From Luteibacter aegosomaticola (GTDB lineage: Bacteria > Pseudomonadota > Gammaproteobacteria > Xanthomonadales > Rhodanobacteraceae), in the NCBI RefSeq assembly GCF_023078475.1, contig NZ_CP095741.1:4496501-4560500 (forward strand): a stretch of DNA of 64,000 nt, in the 5' to 3' direction. This document shows positions 38,429 to 47,833 of this stretch, one piece after another; positions within the stretch are counted from its first letter, which is position 1, and each line of letters starts with the position of its first letter. The position numbers were made by a program, and so were the translations under genes. The notes beneath the pieces are model-generated. The model worked only from the letters and a program-made list of their open reading frames with translations, was not told where the DNA came from and ran no database searches.

Positions 38429-39115
38429 ATGATCAAGCGTCTTCCCTTCCTGTTCCTCGGCCTCGCCATGGCCACGGCCTGCTCGGCCGGCGGCAATGGC
38501 AGCGGCGCACCTGCCGGCGAGCCGGCGGCGGCCGCCACGGCAGCCGCCGCCACCACGCCCACCGAGGGCCAGGAATATGTAGCCACCACCACCCCCGGCC
38601 GCTACGCGCCGAAGGACAAGGTGGAAGTGGTCGAGGTGTTCTCGTACGGCTGCATCCATTGCGCCCACTACGAACCGTACGTGGAACAGCTGCAGAAGGA
38701 ACTGCCGAAAGGCGTGACCTTCCACGCCGTGCCGGCCGCGTTCAACGACGCGTGGCTGCCGTACGCGCAGGCCTACTACGCCGCCAAGAAGCTCAATGTT
38801 TCGCCGGAAGCGCACGCCGCGCTGTTCAAGGCGATCCATACCGACCATTACCCGCTGGCCACCATCGAAGAGCTGGGCGACTGGTATCACCAGCACTACG
38901 CGGTCGACGCAGCCAAGTTCGTGGCTGCTGCCAAGAGCGACGAGGTGAAGAACCAGATCCTGGCCGATGTGAAGCTGTTCCAGGGCTGGGGCATCGACGG
39001 CACCCCGACGATCGTGGTGAACGGTAAATACCGCAGCAACCAGATCAAGACCTTCGACGAGCTGAACGCAACGGCGAAGTTCCTGGTCAATCGCGAACTC
39101 AACGGCGGCAAGTAA
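38429..39115 (+). CDS. DsbA-family thiol:disulfide interchange lipoprotein (CIHC active site)
   Basis: 228 aa, lipobox ATACS, short linker, DsbA core with EVFSYGCIHCAHYEPYVEQL (CIHC) and cis-Pro loop GTPTIVVNGKYRS, nearly identical to that of the preceding gene. It probably forms or shuffles periplasmic disulfides. The linker is shorter than its neighbour's. The active-site dipeptides of the two (PA and IH) differ, which hints at division of labour. Confidence 0.9.
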   Translation: MIKRLPFLFLGLAMATACSAGGNGSGAPAGEPAAAATAAAATTPTEGQEYVATTTPGRYAPKDKVEVVEVFSYGCIHCAHYEPYVEQLQKELPKGVTFHAVPAAFNDAWLPYAQAYYAAKKLNVSPEAHAALFKAIHTDHYPLATIEELGDWYHQHYAVDAAKFVAAAKSDEVKNQILADVKLFQGWGIDGTPTIVVNGKYRSNQIKTFDELNATAKFLVNRELNGGK

Positions 39116-39127
39116 GCTGCCCCCGAC

Positions 39128-39160
39128 GGATGCCCCCCGTTCACGCGGCGGGGGGCATCC
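39128..39160 (+). terminator. GC-rich hairpin after the dsbA pair
   Basis: GGATGCCCCCC and GGGGGGCATCC arms (11 bp) around an 11-nt loop; no clean T-run follows, so it may work as a weak terminator or 3'-end protector. Confidence 0.6.
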
Positions 39161-39198
39161 TCTGGCCCCTGTGGCCGCATGAGTAGCCCCCTATCCCC

Positions 39199-40002
39199 AT
39201 GAACCGCGCCCCCAACGCAACGCCCGCTGCCGAGCGCACCCTGCGCCTCCTGAGCTGCAACATCCTCGCCGGCGCCAGCGTGCAGCGGTACAGCGACTAC
39301 TTCACCCGCAGCGTCAACGCCGTGCTGCCGGGCCCCTCGAAACTCGCGAATCTCGATTCGCTGGCCGAATTGCTGCACGAATTCGACGTGGTGGGCCTGC
39401 AGGAAGCCGACGCGGGCAGCCTGCGCTCGGGCTTCCTCAACCAGACCCGCTACATCGCGGAAGCGGCCGGCATGCCCTTCTGGAGCCACCAGCCGAACCG
39501 GCCGATGGTGCGCGTCGCGCATTCGGCCAACGGCCTGCTCAGCCGCATCGAGCCCACCGAAGTCATCGACTACCCGCTACCGGGCCGGATCAAGGGCCGT
39601 GGCGCGCTGTTCGTGCGCTTTGGGCATGGCACGGAAGGCCTCGTCGTGGTCATCGCGCACCTTTCGCTCGGCGCGGCCGCCCGCCTGGGCCAGCTCGCCT
39701 TCATCGCGGAGCTGCTCGCGCCCTACCCGCACGCCGTGCTCATGGGCGATCTGAACACCGAGCCGTCCAGCCCGGAAATGCGCCTGCTGTTCGACAAGAC
39801 CTCGCTGCAGCCGCCGAAGATCCTGACGCCCACCTTCCCCAGCTGGAAGCCGCGGCGCGCGCTGGACCACATCCTGACCTCGGCCGATATCCAGCTCGAC
39901 CGCACGTGGACATTGCCCCGTGCGTTCTCCGATCATCTGCCGCTCGCCGCCGAAATCCGGCTCCCGCATAGCCTGGCCAGCGCGGCCGGCGCGACGCCTT
40001 AG
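39199..40002 (+). CDS. Endonuclease/exonuclease/phosphatase family protein
   Basis: 267 aa, cytosolic. EEP-fold landmarks in order: LRLLSCNILAG, VVGLQEADAGS (metal Glu), VVVIAHLSLG (His), HAVLMGDLNTEPSS (Asp/Asn), RALDHILTS, and the final SDHLPLAAEI His. The substrate could be nucleic acid or a phosphoester; the sequence does not decide. It is followed 14 nt later by a small membrane-protein gene. Confidence 0.88.
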   Translation: MNRAPNATPAAERTLRLLSCNILAGASVQRYSDYFTRSVNAVLPGPSKLANLDSLAELLHEFDVVGLQEADAGSLRSGFLNQTRYIAEAAGMPFWSHQPNRPMVRVAHSANGLLSRIEPTEVIDYPLPGRIKGRGALFVRFGHGTEGLVVVIAHLSLGAAARLGQLAFIAELLAPYPHAVLMGDLNTEPSSPEMRLLFDKTSLQPPKILTPTFPSWKPRRALDHILTSADIQLDRTWTLPRAFSDHLPLAAEIRLPHSLASAAGATP

Positions 40003-40016
40003 AGGTAAACCGCTCC

Positions 40017-40403
40017 ATGAAACCGAGCCTGCGCGCCGCCCTGCCCTGGGCCATCATCGTCATCGCCGCCGTCGCGGCCGCGCTGCTGCGCTTCCAGTTC
40101 ATCGAGCCGCAGCACATGCAGCACGCCTGCGAAGGCAGCACGAAACTCTGGTGGTGCAGCACCCGCGAGCTGGTCGTGCAGGGCTTCCTCTCGTACGGCT
40201 ATGGGTATGCGGCCATCGTGGCGGCCCTGGTGGCGCTGTTCTGGCGTAGCGTCGGCATCGCCACGCTCGCGGCGTGCATCGGCGTGCTCGCGCTGCAGCT
40301 GTATTGCTATGAAGGCGGTGCGCTCGCGTTGCTGATCGGCGTGCTCCGCCTGGTCCGCGTGCAGTACGACCGGCAACAAGACGTCTCGCCGATCACCGCC
40401 TGA
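40017..40403 (+). CDS. Small membrane protein of unknown function
   Basis: 128 aa with three to four hydrophobic segments (ALPWAIIVIAAVAAALL, YGYAAIVAALVALFW, IATLAACIGVLALQLY, ALALLIGVLRLV) and a short loop with paired Cys (HACEGSTKLWWCS). It is probably co-transcribed with the EEP gene; no family recognised. Confidence 0.7.
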   Translation: MKPSLRAALPWAIIVIAAVAAALLRFQFIEPQHMQHACEGSTKLWWCSTRELVVQGFLSYGYGYAAIVAALVALFWRSVGIATLAACIGVLALQLYCYEGGALALLIGVLRLVRVQYDRQQDVSPITA

Positions 40404-40408
40404 TCACC

Positions 40409-40505
40409 GTAGGAGCCCACCCTGTGGGCGACATCTTTTCGCGGTGAACCGACAAGACCCTGTGGCGTTTGTACGAACGGCGTCGCCCACAGGGTGGGCT
40501 CCTAC
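40409..40505. repeat. REP doublet (REPIN), GTAGGAGCCCACC subtype
   Basis: Inverted pair between convergent genes. The right-hand GTAG provides the TAG stop of the GH17 gene (plus-strand CTA at 40502-40504). Confidence 0.9.
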
Positions 40506-42136
40506 CTGCGGGATGCCCGCCGCCACGCGCTCAGCACCGGCAACGCCAGCGCAAAGCCCAGCACCATCCAGCCCCACGACACGAGATTCGCGCCGAGCTC
40601 CTGCACGACCACCGCTACGCCCAACCCAGCGATGAGGATGGCCAGCAGACGCTCCTCGACGAGCGGCATCAGCACGTCTTCGCGCGTACGCAGCAGCGAG
40701 AGCAGGAAGAACCCGATGCACGGCAGCGCGAACAGGCCGATCGGGAAATCGCGGTAGCGGCCGTTGAACACCATGAGGATGGCGTAGAGCGCCAGCACGA
40801 ACATCCAGAAGAAGCGCTGGGGCGTGAACGCATCCGAGTAAGTGATACCGAGGCGGCGGCGCTCCGCCGGGCGCGGCGCGACCGCCGCAGGGTTCACCGG
40901 TGACGCCAGTCGCGAAGCCACCGCGCGCGCCAGCGACAACGCGGTGAACAGCGCGATGGCGCCAATCACGATTCCCGTGCCCCACTCCAGCGTGTTGCGG
41001 CACGAGAACAACAGCAGCCGCGCGTGTGCAGCCAACGCCGTGCCCGAGGCAAACCCGGCAAGCGCCAGGGCGAACCAGCCGGGCGCACCATGCCAGCGGC
41101 GGCGCACGGCGCCGACGGCGAGGAACAGCAGCGTGCCCACGCCACCTGCGGCGAGGGCCCATGTCCAGCGCGGCTCTTCGACGATCGGGCCCGTCATCGC
41201 GAACTTGGGCTTCGCGTCCACATCGAAGATGCCCCAATAGCCACCGACGGTGCCTTCGAGATCACGCTTCCACGGCTGGTCGAACGCTTCGATCACGTTG
41301 TACGGCATGTCGACCGTTGCCGCGTAGTTGAGGAACTCGCGGATGTAACGGGCTTCGTTGACCAGGCTAGCGCTGGCATCGCGGCGCGTGCGGCCCTGGC
41401 TGGGCCAGCCGGTCTCGCCGATCATGATCTGCTTGCCGGGAAACTGCGCCTTCATGTGCTGGTACACATCAGCCACGTGGCGAACCGCCTTTTCGGGCGC
41501 GACCGGCTCATCTTCCCAGTACGGCAGGATGTGGATGGTGAGGTAATCCGTGGCCTTCGCCAGCGCCGGGTGCCTCTCCCAGAATTCCCAGACGTCGGCG
41601 TAGGTCACCGGTACGTCGGTGGCATCGTTCACGCGCTGGATGTAGGCGGCGAGCGCTTTTTCAGAAAGTTCTCCACGCAGCATCACCTCGTTACCCACGA
41701 CGATGCCCCGCAGGCTGGCGTGGTCGCGCTTGGCCGCGGCGATACCCAGTTCGATTTCGCGCTCGTTCGCGACCGGGTCGCGGCCCAGCCAGATGCCCAT
41801 CAGCACCTTCATGCCGTAGCGGCCGGCGATATCCGGCACCGCGCCCAGTCCCTGGCCCATCGAATACGTGCGCACGCAATCGAAGCGCTGGGAAAGCGCC
41901 TGCAGGTCGGCTTCGATGCGCTCGGGCGGGATAAAGGCGTGCACATCGAACGGCGTCTCGCCCTTGAGGCGGAACGGCGCATAGGACACGCACGCGATCT
42001 TTGCCGTAGGTGAATCCGGCAAGGCCACGGGGCGGCCCAGGAGGTACCAGTAGCCGGCGCCGAACACGGCGGCGGCGATAAGGACGATCCAGGCGAGCGG
42101 GCGCGCGAATCGCGCTAGGGCGGTTTGGGGCGGCAT
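40502..42136 (-). CDS. Membrane-anchored GH17-family glucan hydrolase/transglycosylase
   Basis: 544 aa. An N-terminal membrane helix (LAWIVLIAAAVFGAGYWYLL), then a GH17 barrel with proton donor in GIVVGNEVMLRG and nucleophile in MIGETGWPSQG, then a C-terminal block of about seven hydrophobic helices. Bacterial proteins with this layout are annotated as beta-(1,6)-glucan synthase/NdvC-like, acting on periplasmic glucans. ATG at 42136 is the likelier start; the frame is open to 42193. It ends within a REP element and is divergent from slt. Confidence 0.85.
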   Translation of the reverse strand: MPPQTALARFARPLAWIVLIAAAVFGAGYWYLLGRPVALPDSPTAKIACVSYAPFRLKGETPFDVHAFIPPERIEADLQALSQRFDCVRTYSMGQGLGAVPDIAGRYGMKVLMGIWLGRDPVANEREIELGIAAAKRDHASLRGIVVGNEVMLRGELSEKALAAYIQRVNDATDVPVTYADVWEFWERHPALAKATDYLTIHILPYWEDEPVAPEKAVRHVADVYQHMKAQFPGKQIMIGETGWPSQGRTRRDASASLVNEARYIREFLNYAATVDMPYNVIEAFDQPWKRDLEGTVGGYWGIFDVDAKPKFAMTGPIVEEPRWTWALAAGGVGTLLFLAVGAVRRRWHGAPGWFALALAGFASGTALAAHARLLLFSCRNTLEWGTGIVIGAIALFTALSLARAVASRLASPVNPAAVAPRPAERRRLGITYSDAFTPQRFFWMFVLALYAILMVFNGRYRDFPIGLFALPCIGFFLLSLLRTREDVLMPLVEERLLAILIAGLGVAVVVQELGANLVSWGWMVLGFALALPVLSAWRRASRR

Positions 42137-42279
42137 GCCGTTCCAGATGAGCGCGGGAAAACCCCGCAAGCTTAGCCGCCGGGGCGCTTCCACGCGATGG
42201 TGGGCGCGTTCATCCGTTCATCCGGCTTGCGCACGTCCTTCCCTTACAATGATGGGGACGTCTACGTGAAGGAATCCCG

Positions 42280-44367
42280 ATGGCCCACGCGTTCCGCCGC
42301 CTGGCCGGCCTTGTCCTCGCCGCCTGCACCCTTGGCGCGACCCATGGTGCCCTTGCCGAGGGCACCGAGGCCCAGCGCACGCAGTTCAGGCAGGCCTATG
42401 CCACCGCCGCGCAACAGGGTGGCGATGCATGGCGCGCCCAGGCCACCGGTCTGGAGAAGTACTCGATCTACCCGTACATCGAGCAGGCCGCGCTGGAACA
42501 CGACCTGCGCACGCTGGATAGCATCCGCGTGCAGGATTACCTGCGCCGCTACCCGGGGATGATCCCCGCCGCCGACCTGCGCCGCGATTTCCTGGGGGAA
42601 CTGGCACGGCGCAAGGACTGGGCGTCATTCACCGCCATGTACCAGCCGGGCCTGGGCGACTCGCTGACCTGCTTCAACCTGCAGGCCAAGCTCGCACGCG
42701 GCGAGAAGCTGGTGTTCGAAACCGACATGGCCGACCTGTGGCGCAAGGCCAGCCTGCCGAACAGCTGCGATCCGGTGATCGCCGCGGCCCATGACCAGGG
42801 CCTGCTGACCAACGACCGCCTCTGGGCGCGCATCGATGTGGCCGCCAACGCAGGCAAAGGTGGCACCGTCGCATCGCTGGCCGCGTGGCTCTCGCCTTCC
42901 GATACGGAGGCTGGGCAGCACCTGGGCCAGGCCCTGAACGACCCCGCCAACGCGGCACGCGATGCCGCGACCTGGCCCGATTCGCCGCGTAACCGGCAGG
43001 CCGTGACGCTGGCGCTGCAGCGGCTCGCCCGCAAGCAGTCCGCCGCCGCCGATAGCGCGTGGTCGCAGCTTGGTTCGCGCTTTGCGCTCACCGAGCAGCA
43101 GCGCGGCGCGATCCTCAATGCGATCGCCCTGTTCCATGCCACGGATTTCGACGAGACCGCGCTGGATCGCCTCGCTGCGCTGCCGCCGGGCGCGCAGACC
43201 GACGCGACCCGCGAGTGGCGTGTACGCGTGGCCCTCGCACGACAGGACTGGACGGCCGCGCTCGCCGCACTGGATGCCCTCGGCACCGCGCAGAAGGACG
43301 ACGGCGAGTGGCGCTACTTCCGCGCCGTGGTCCTCGCGCACCTGGGTCGCCAGAGTGAAGCCGCCGCGTTGCTGCGCCCTGTGTCGCAGGAAGCCACGTA
43401 CTTCGGCTTCCTCGCCGCCGACAAGCTCAACACCTCGTATGCCATCTGCCCGTCGAGCATGGCGACCGACGATGCGCGTGAGGCACAACTGCTCGCCGAG
43501 CCCGGTCTCGATCGCGCGTTCGAACTCTACGCCGTCGGCCTGCAGAAGCTGGCGCGCCGCGAATGGACGGCCACGCTCAACGGGCGCGATGCCGACACGC
43601 AGCGCCTCGCCGCCGACCTCGCCTTCCGCAAGGGCTGGTACGACCGCGCGGTGTTCACCCTTTCGTCGGGCGATGCCCTGCGCCTCTACGAGCAGCGTTT
43701 CCCGCTCGCGCGCCAGGATGGCGTGGTCGAGCAGGCCTCGCAGGCCGGCATCGAAGCCCCGTGGGCCTACGCGATCATCCGCGCGGAGAGTGCGTGGATG
43801 AGCGATGCGCGCTCCGGCGCCGATGCACGTGGCCTCATGCAGCTGCTGCCTGGCACGGCTGCCAACGTGGCAAAACACAACGGCCTCAGTTGGGCAGGCG
43901 GCGAGAGCCTGTACGACCCATCCACCAACATCGTGCTGGGCACGCGCTACCTCGCGGAGATGGCGCAGCGCTTCAATGGCGCCCCGTGGCTTGCCAGCGC
44001 GGCCTACAACGCCGGCCCGTACAAGGTCGACCAATGGGTGGAAGCGCGCGGCACGCTGGATCCCGATCTTTTCGTCGCCAGCATCCCGTTCAAGGAAACC
44101 CGCGAGTACGTGGCGCGGGTGATGGCGTTCGCGGTGATCTACGACTGGCGCCTCAACGGCAATGCCCTGCCGCTTAGCTCGCGGATGACGCGCATCGGCT
44201 CGTCCTACGCGCTCCCGTCGCCGGGCGCCGTGCGTAAGCAGGTGACCTGCCCGGCGCCTGCGATCGCGAAGCCCGCGCCGCAGAGCGCACCGGCGGCGCT
44301 TGAGCCCGCACCAGCCGCCGCCTCGTCGGCACCAGCGGCACAGGATCCGAAGGATTCCCAGCCATAA
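42280..44367 (+). CDS. slt: Soluble lytic murein transglycosylase
   Basis: Periplasmic enzyme that cleaves MurNAc-GlcNAc bonds with 1,6-anhydro formation. 695 aa: signal peptide (MAHAFRRLAGLVLAACTLGA), a long superhelical U/L domain of alpha-solenoid character, and a C-terminal lysozyme-like domain with catalytic Glu in AIIRAESAWMSDARSG, followed by ARGLMQLLPGTA and SAAYNAGPYKVDQW. The Ala/Pro-rich tail after residue ~655 is longer than usual. 19 nt separate it from the next gene. Confidence 0.94.
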   Translation: MAHAFRRLAGLVLAACTLGATHGALAEGTEAQRTQFRQAYATAAQQGGDAWRAQATGLEKYSIYPYIEQAALEHDLRTLDSIRVQDYLRRYPGMIPAADLRRDFLGELARRKDWASFTAMYQPGLGDSLTCFNLQAKLARGEKLVFETDMADLWRKASLPNSCDPVIAAAHDQGLLTNDRLWARIDVAANAGKGGTVASLAAWLSPSDTEAGQHLGQALNDPANAARDAATWPDSPRNRQAVTLALQRLARKQSAAADSAWSQLGSRFALTEQQRGAILNAIALFHATDFDETALDRLAALPPGAQTDATREWRVRVALARQDWTAALAALDALGTAQKDDGEWRYFRAVVLAHLGRQSEAAALLRPVSQEATYFGFLAADKLNTSYAICPSSMATDDAREAQLLAEPGLDRAFELYAVGLQKLARREWTATLNGRDADTQRLAADLAFRKGWYDRAVFTLSSGDALRLYEQRFPLARQDGVVEQASQAGIEAPWAYAIIRAESAWMSDARSGADARGLMQLLPGTAANVAKHNGLSWAGGESLYDPSTNIVLGTRYLAEMAQRFNGAPWLASAAYNAGPYKVDQWVEARGTLDPDLFVASIPFKETREYVARVMAFAVIYDWRLNGNALPLSSRMTRIGSSYALPSPGAVRKQVTCPAPAIAKPAPQSAPAALEPAPAAASSAPAAQDPKDSQP

Positions 44368-44386
44368 CCCACAGGAGGCAGCCGCC

Positions 44387-45328
44387 ATGAATCCCCAGCG
44401 CATCGTGATGCTTGGCGGCACCGGGTTCGTCGGTACGGCGCTGGTGCCGCGCCTGGCCGCTGATGGCCATGACATACGCCTGCTCACGCGCAATCGCCAG
44501 GCACACCGCCACGCGAGCATGGGCCGTAACGTGACCCTGCTGTCGGCCGACGTCCACGACCCGGCCGCACTGCGCAAGCACTTCGCTGGCGCCGATGCGG
44601 TGATCAACCTCGTCGGGATATTGAACGAGGGCGGCCGCAATACGTTCGACCGCGTGCACGTGCAGCTGACGCGCTCGGTCATCGAGGCATGCCGGGACAC
44701 CAGTGTGCATCGCCTGCACCAGATGAGCTCGCTGAAGGCCGGCCAGGGCGCATCGAAGTACCTGCGCACTCGGGGCCAAGCGGAAGCGCTGGTGAAGGGC
44801 TCCACGCTCGACTGGACCCTGTACGAACCGAGCACGCTGTTCGGCCCGGGCGATGGCCTGGTCACACGTTTCGACACGCTGCTCCGCGTCGCGCCGGCCA
44901 TGCCGTTGCCTCGCCCCAACGCGAAGATCACGCCGGTCTACGTGGGCGATGTGGTCGAGGCGATCGCACGTTGCGTCGCCAATCCTGCCGAGTCGCTGCT
45001 GCAGACCTTCGAGCTGTACGGGCCGGAGGTGTGGCGACTGGTGGACCTGGTGCGCGCGATCCGCGACACGCGGGGGCGGCGGCGCGCCATCCTGCCCATG
45101 CCCGATGCGCTGGGCCGGCTGCAGGCCGCGGTGGCCCAGTTCGCCCCCGGAAAGCCGTTCACCCCGGATAACTTCCTCACCCTTCGCACGGATTCCGTCG
45201 GCACGGTTGACGGCCTCGCCCGGCTCGGTATCGTGCCCCAATCGCTCTCGGCATGGCTCCCACGCCTGCTGGGCCCGCCGGCACGCCAGCGCCGCCTCGA
45301 TGAGGCCCGCAGCCGCCGTCGCCCCTGA
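44387..45328 (+). CDS. NAD(P)-binding NDUFA9-like (atypical SDR) protein
   Basis: 313 aa with N-terminal Rossmann motif IVMLGGTGFVGTALVPRL and the SDR-a5 pattern (INLVGILNEGG, MSSLKAGQ, YLRTRGQAEALVK, YEPSTLFGPGDG). Homologues are related to the NDUFA9/39-kDa subunit of complex I and to sugar-nucleotide epimerases; the bacterial role is unclear. AGGAGG 8 nt before ATG 44387 fixes the start. It lies in the slt-this-cca plus-strand run. Confidence 0.88.
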   Translation: MNPQRIVMLGGTGFVGTALVPRLAADGHDIRLLTRNRQAHRHASMGRNVTLLSADVHDPAALRKHFAGADAVINLVGILNEGGRNTFDRVHVQLTRSVIEACRDTSVHRLHQMSSLKAGQGASKYLRTRGQAEALVKGSTLDWTLYEPSTLFGPGDGLVTRFDTLLRVAPAMPLPRPNAKITPVYVGDVVEAIARCVANPAESLLQTFELYGPEVWRLVDLVRAIRDTRGRRRAILPMPDALGRLQAAVAQFAPGKPFTPDNFLTLRTDSVGTVDGLARLGIVPQSLSAWLPRLLGPPARQRRLDEARSRRRP

Positions 45329-45349
45329 TTCCACGAACGCAAGGCACCC

Positions 45350-46576
45350 ATGGAGATCTACCTCGTCGGCGGCGCTGTCCGTGACCAACTGCTCGGCCGC
45401 CCGGTCGTCGATCGCGACTGGGTGGTCGTAGGCGCCACGCCGGAGCAGATGCTGGCGAAGGGTTACCGCGCGGTCGGCAAGGATTTCCCGGTATTCCTCC
45501 ACGGCGATAGCAAGGAGGAATACGCGCTGGCCCGCACCGAACGGAAAACCGGCCGCGGCTACCACGGGTTCGCCTTCCACGCGGAACCGACCGTCACGGT
45601 CGAGCAGGATCTGGAACGGCGCGACCTCACCATCAATGCCATCGCGCAGCACGACGATGGACGGCTGGTCGATCCGTACGGCGGTGTGGCGGATATCGAG
45701 GCGCGTCTGCTTCGGCATGTCTCTTCTGCGTTCGTGGAAGATCCGGTGCGCGTATTGCGCGTCGCACGCTTCGCCGCACGTTACGCGCCGCTCGGCTTCC
45801 GCGTGGCCGATGAAACCATGGCGCTCATGCAGCGCATGGTCGAAGAAGGGGAAGTGGATCATCTGGTACCCGAACGTGTCTGGGCGGAAACGCGCAAGGC
45901 GCTCGCCGAGCCGATGCCAGATGTGTTCGTTCGCGTACTGCGCGACTGCGGCGCGTTGCGCGTGCTGTTCCCCGAAGTGGATGCGCTGTATGGCGTACCG
46001 CAGCGGGCCGAATTCCATCCCGAGGTGGATACCGGCATCCATATTGAAATGGTGCTGCGCGCCGCGGCGACGATCGCGCCAGGCGATGCGCTGGTCGGCT
46101 ACTGCGCCCTCACCCACGACCTCGGCAAGGCCCTCACGCCGGCAGATGTCTTGCCACGGCACATCATGCACGAGCAGCGCGGCATCGAACCGGTGCAGGC
46201 AATGTCAGCGCGCCTCAAGGTGCCTTCGGACTACGCCTTCATGGCGGAAATGGTGTGCAGGCACCACCTCAATGCGCACCAGGCCTTCGAGCTGAAGCCG
46301 ACGACGGTGCTGCGCCTGCTCGAAGCCCTGGGCGCGCTACGCCGCCCGGAGCGGCTGGAGACCTTCCTGCTCGCCTGCCTCGCCGACAAGCGCGGCCGCC
46401 TGCACCACGAACACGATGCCTACCCGCAGGCGGACTACCTGCGCGCCTGCCGCGAGGCCGCGGCGGCGATCACGTCAAAACCCTTCACCGACCAGGGCCT
46501 GCAAGGCCCCGCCATTGGCGAGGCGATGAAAAAAGCGCAAGCCGCAGCCATCGCCAGCGTTTCGAAGCCCCTGTAG
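45350..46576 (+). CDS. cca: CCA-adding tRNA nucleotidyltransferase with HD domain
   Basis: Adds or repairs the 3' CCA of tRNAs. 408 aa, class [21 protein letters not shown] and [15 protein letters not shown] (metal Asp pair), [25 protein letters not shown], and a C-terminal HD phosphohydrolase domain with [10 protein letters not shown]. This is the long gammaproteobacterial form that also has phosphatase and phosphodiesterase activity. The stop TAG is the end of a REP-derived GTAG at 46573. Confidence 0.95.
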   Translation: MEIYLVGGAVRDQLLGRPVVDRDWVVVGATPEQMLAKGYRAVGKDFPVFLHGDSKEEYALARTERKTGRGYHGFAFHAEPTVTVEQDLERRDLTINAIAQHDDGRLVDPYGGVADIEARLLRHVSSAFVEDPVRVLRVARFAARYAPLGFRVADETMALMQRMVEEGEVDHLVPERVWAETRKALAEPMPDVFVRVLRDCGALRVLFPEVDALYGVPQRAEFHPEVDTGIHIEMVLRAAATIAPGDALVGYCALTHDLGKALTPADVLPRHIMHEQRGIEPVQAMSARLKVPSDYAFMAEMVCRHHLNAHQAFELKPTTVLRLLEALGALRRPERLETFLLACLADKRGRLHHEHDAYPQADYLRACREAAAAITSKPFTDQGLQGPAIGEAMKKAQAAAIASVSKPL

Positions 46577-46590
46577 GAGCGCGCTCCTAC
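46573..46590. repeat. Minimal REP palindrome
   Basis: GTAGGAGCGCGCTCCTAC is a perfect 18-bp palindrome: two GTAGGAGCGC half-elements fused without spacer, the same subtype as the array at 4166. It overlaps the cca stop codon and lies between convergent genes. Confidence 0.85.
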
Positions 46591-46602
46591 AAAGGCGTTC
46601 GT

Positions 46603-47796
46603 TTAGAGACGGGCGCCCTGGTCGGCGGACATCACGCCTTCGGGCAGCGCGGCCTCGTCGATTTCCTTCGCGAACATCATTACCTGGAAGCGCTCGCCCA
46701 TCTGGTCGGGCAGTGTGAGCTTCTTCACTTCCTGCGCCAGGCGGTAACGGGCGGCTTCGTCGGTAAGGGCCAGGTAGTCTTCTTCAAAGAACTCCTGCAT
46801 GCCGGCAGCGATGAGGAACTGCGCCTGCGGCATGTATGCCGCCACGCCGAACCCTGCGCTGTTGCCCGCTTCCGCCAGTGCGGTGAAGTCCACCGAGGCG
46901 GTGAGGTCCTGCAGGCCCGGCAGGAAGAACGCGTCGCCATGCGCGCGGTGGCGATAGAAGGCGCGCAGCGTGCCGTCGGTGCGCTCGGGCATGTAGAACT
47001 CGCTACGCACGTAGCCGTAATCCGCGAAGATCATGGCGCCCTTGCGCAGGGTGCCCGCCACCGCCTGGATCCAGTACGGCAGCTGCGGCAGCACCTCGGT
47101 GCGGTAGCCGGCTTCGAACTCGCGGCCCAGGTCGCGCTCGAGGTGACGGACGGCGCCATTCACCAGCACATCGGCCGGACGGTCGGTGCGCATGAAGCGC
47201 CCGTCGCCATCCAGCACCACGTATTCCTCGTACACCTCGCCATCGCGCGTGGTGAAGCGCGTGGTCGGGAGCGCATCGATCACTTCGTTGGCGAAGAGCA
47301 CGCCATCCCACGGCTCTTCCAGCGGTGCATCGAGCCACACCGCACGCTGCGCCACCTCGGGCGGCAGGTTCGCGTGCAGGCGCGTGCGCTGACGGTCGCG
47401 CAGGTCGGCGCTCGGTTCGAGGATCATGTAGCGGCGCGGCAACTTGCCGGCCGCATCGAGGGCACGCAGGGCTACTTCAGCGAAGGCGCCGCTGCCGCCG
47501 CCGATCTCGAGGAAATCGGCATCCGGGCCGAGCGAGGCAAGCACGGGTTCGAAGGCGCGGACCACGCAGCGGGCGAACAGGGTGCCCAGTTCGGGAGCCG
47601 TGACGAAATCACCTTTCGCACCGAACTTGGCCTTGCCGGCGCTGTAATAGCCGAGCCCCGGCGTGTACAGGCAGCGCTCCATGAAGCGCGAGAACGGCAT
47701 GGGGCCGTGCGCAGCGATCTCTTCGCGGAGGAGACCGGTGAGGTGGTCGGAGTGCGCGCGCTCGTCGGCGCCGGGTTCGGGGAGGCGATCGTTCAT
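46603..47796 (-). CDS. MidA/NDUFAF7-like SAM-dependent methyltransferase
   Basis: 397 aa. Family pattern: N-terminal GPMPFSRFMERCLYTPGLGYYSAG and GDFVTAPELGTLFARCV, SAM-binding DFLEIGGGSGAFAEVAL, then VLFANEVIDALPTTRF and GAMIFADYGYVRSEFY. The eukaryotic relative dimethylates an Arg of complex I subunit NDUFS2; the bacterial substrate is not established. It follows the TauD-like gene by 37 nt on the same strand, so it may receive read-through from the RiPP operon. Confidence 0.88.
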   Translation of the reverse strand: MNDRLPEPGADERAHSDHLTGLLREEIAAHGPMPFSRFMERCLYTPGLGYYSAGKAKFGAKGDFVTAPELGTLFARCVVRAFEPVLASLGPDADFLEIGGGSGAFAEVALRALDAAGKLPRRYMILEPSADLRDRQRTRLHANLPPEVAQRAVWLDAPLEEPWDGVLFANEVIDALPTTRFTTRDGEVYEEYVVLDGDGRFMRTDRPADVLVNGAVRHLERDLGREFEAGYRTEVLPQLPYWIQAVAGTLRKGAMIFADYGYVRSEFYMPERTDGTLRAFYRHRAHGDAFFLPGLQDLTASVDFTALAEAGNSAGFGVAAYMPQAQFLIAAGMQEFFEEDYLALTDEAARYRLAQEVKKLTLPDQMGERFQVMMFAKEIDEAALPEGVMSADQGARL

Positions 47797-47833
47797 GCCG
47801 CCTAGGATACCAGCCCCCCGACCCGGCCACTCG

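Noticed and set aside
42625..46171. Two long minus-strand frames opposite slt, the NDUFA9-like gene and cca
   Set aside because: Shadows of well-supported plus-strand genes; they read as Arg/Ala/Gly-rich low-complexity protein.
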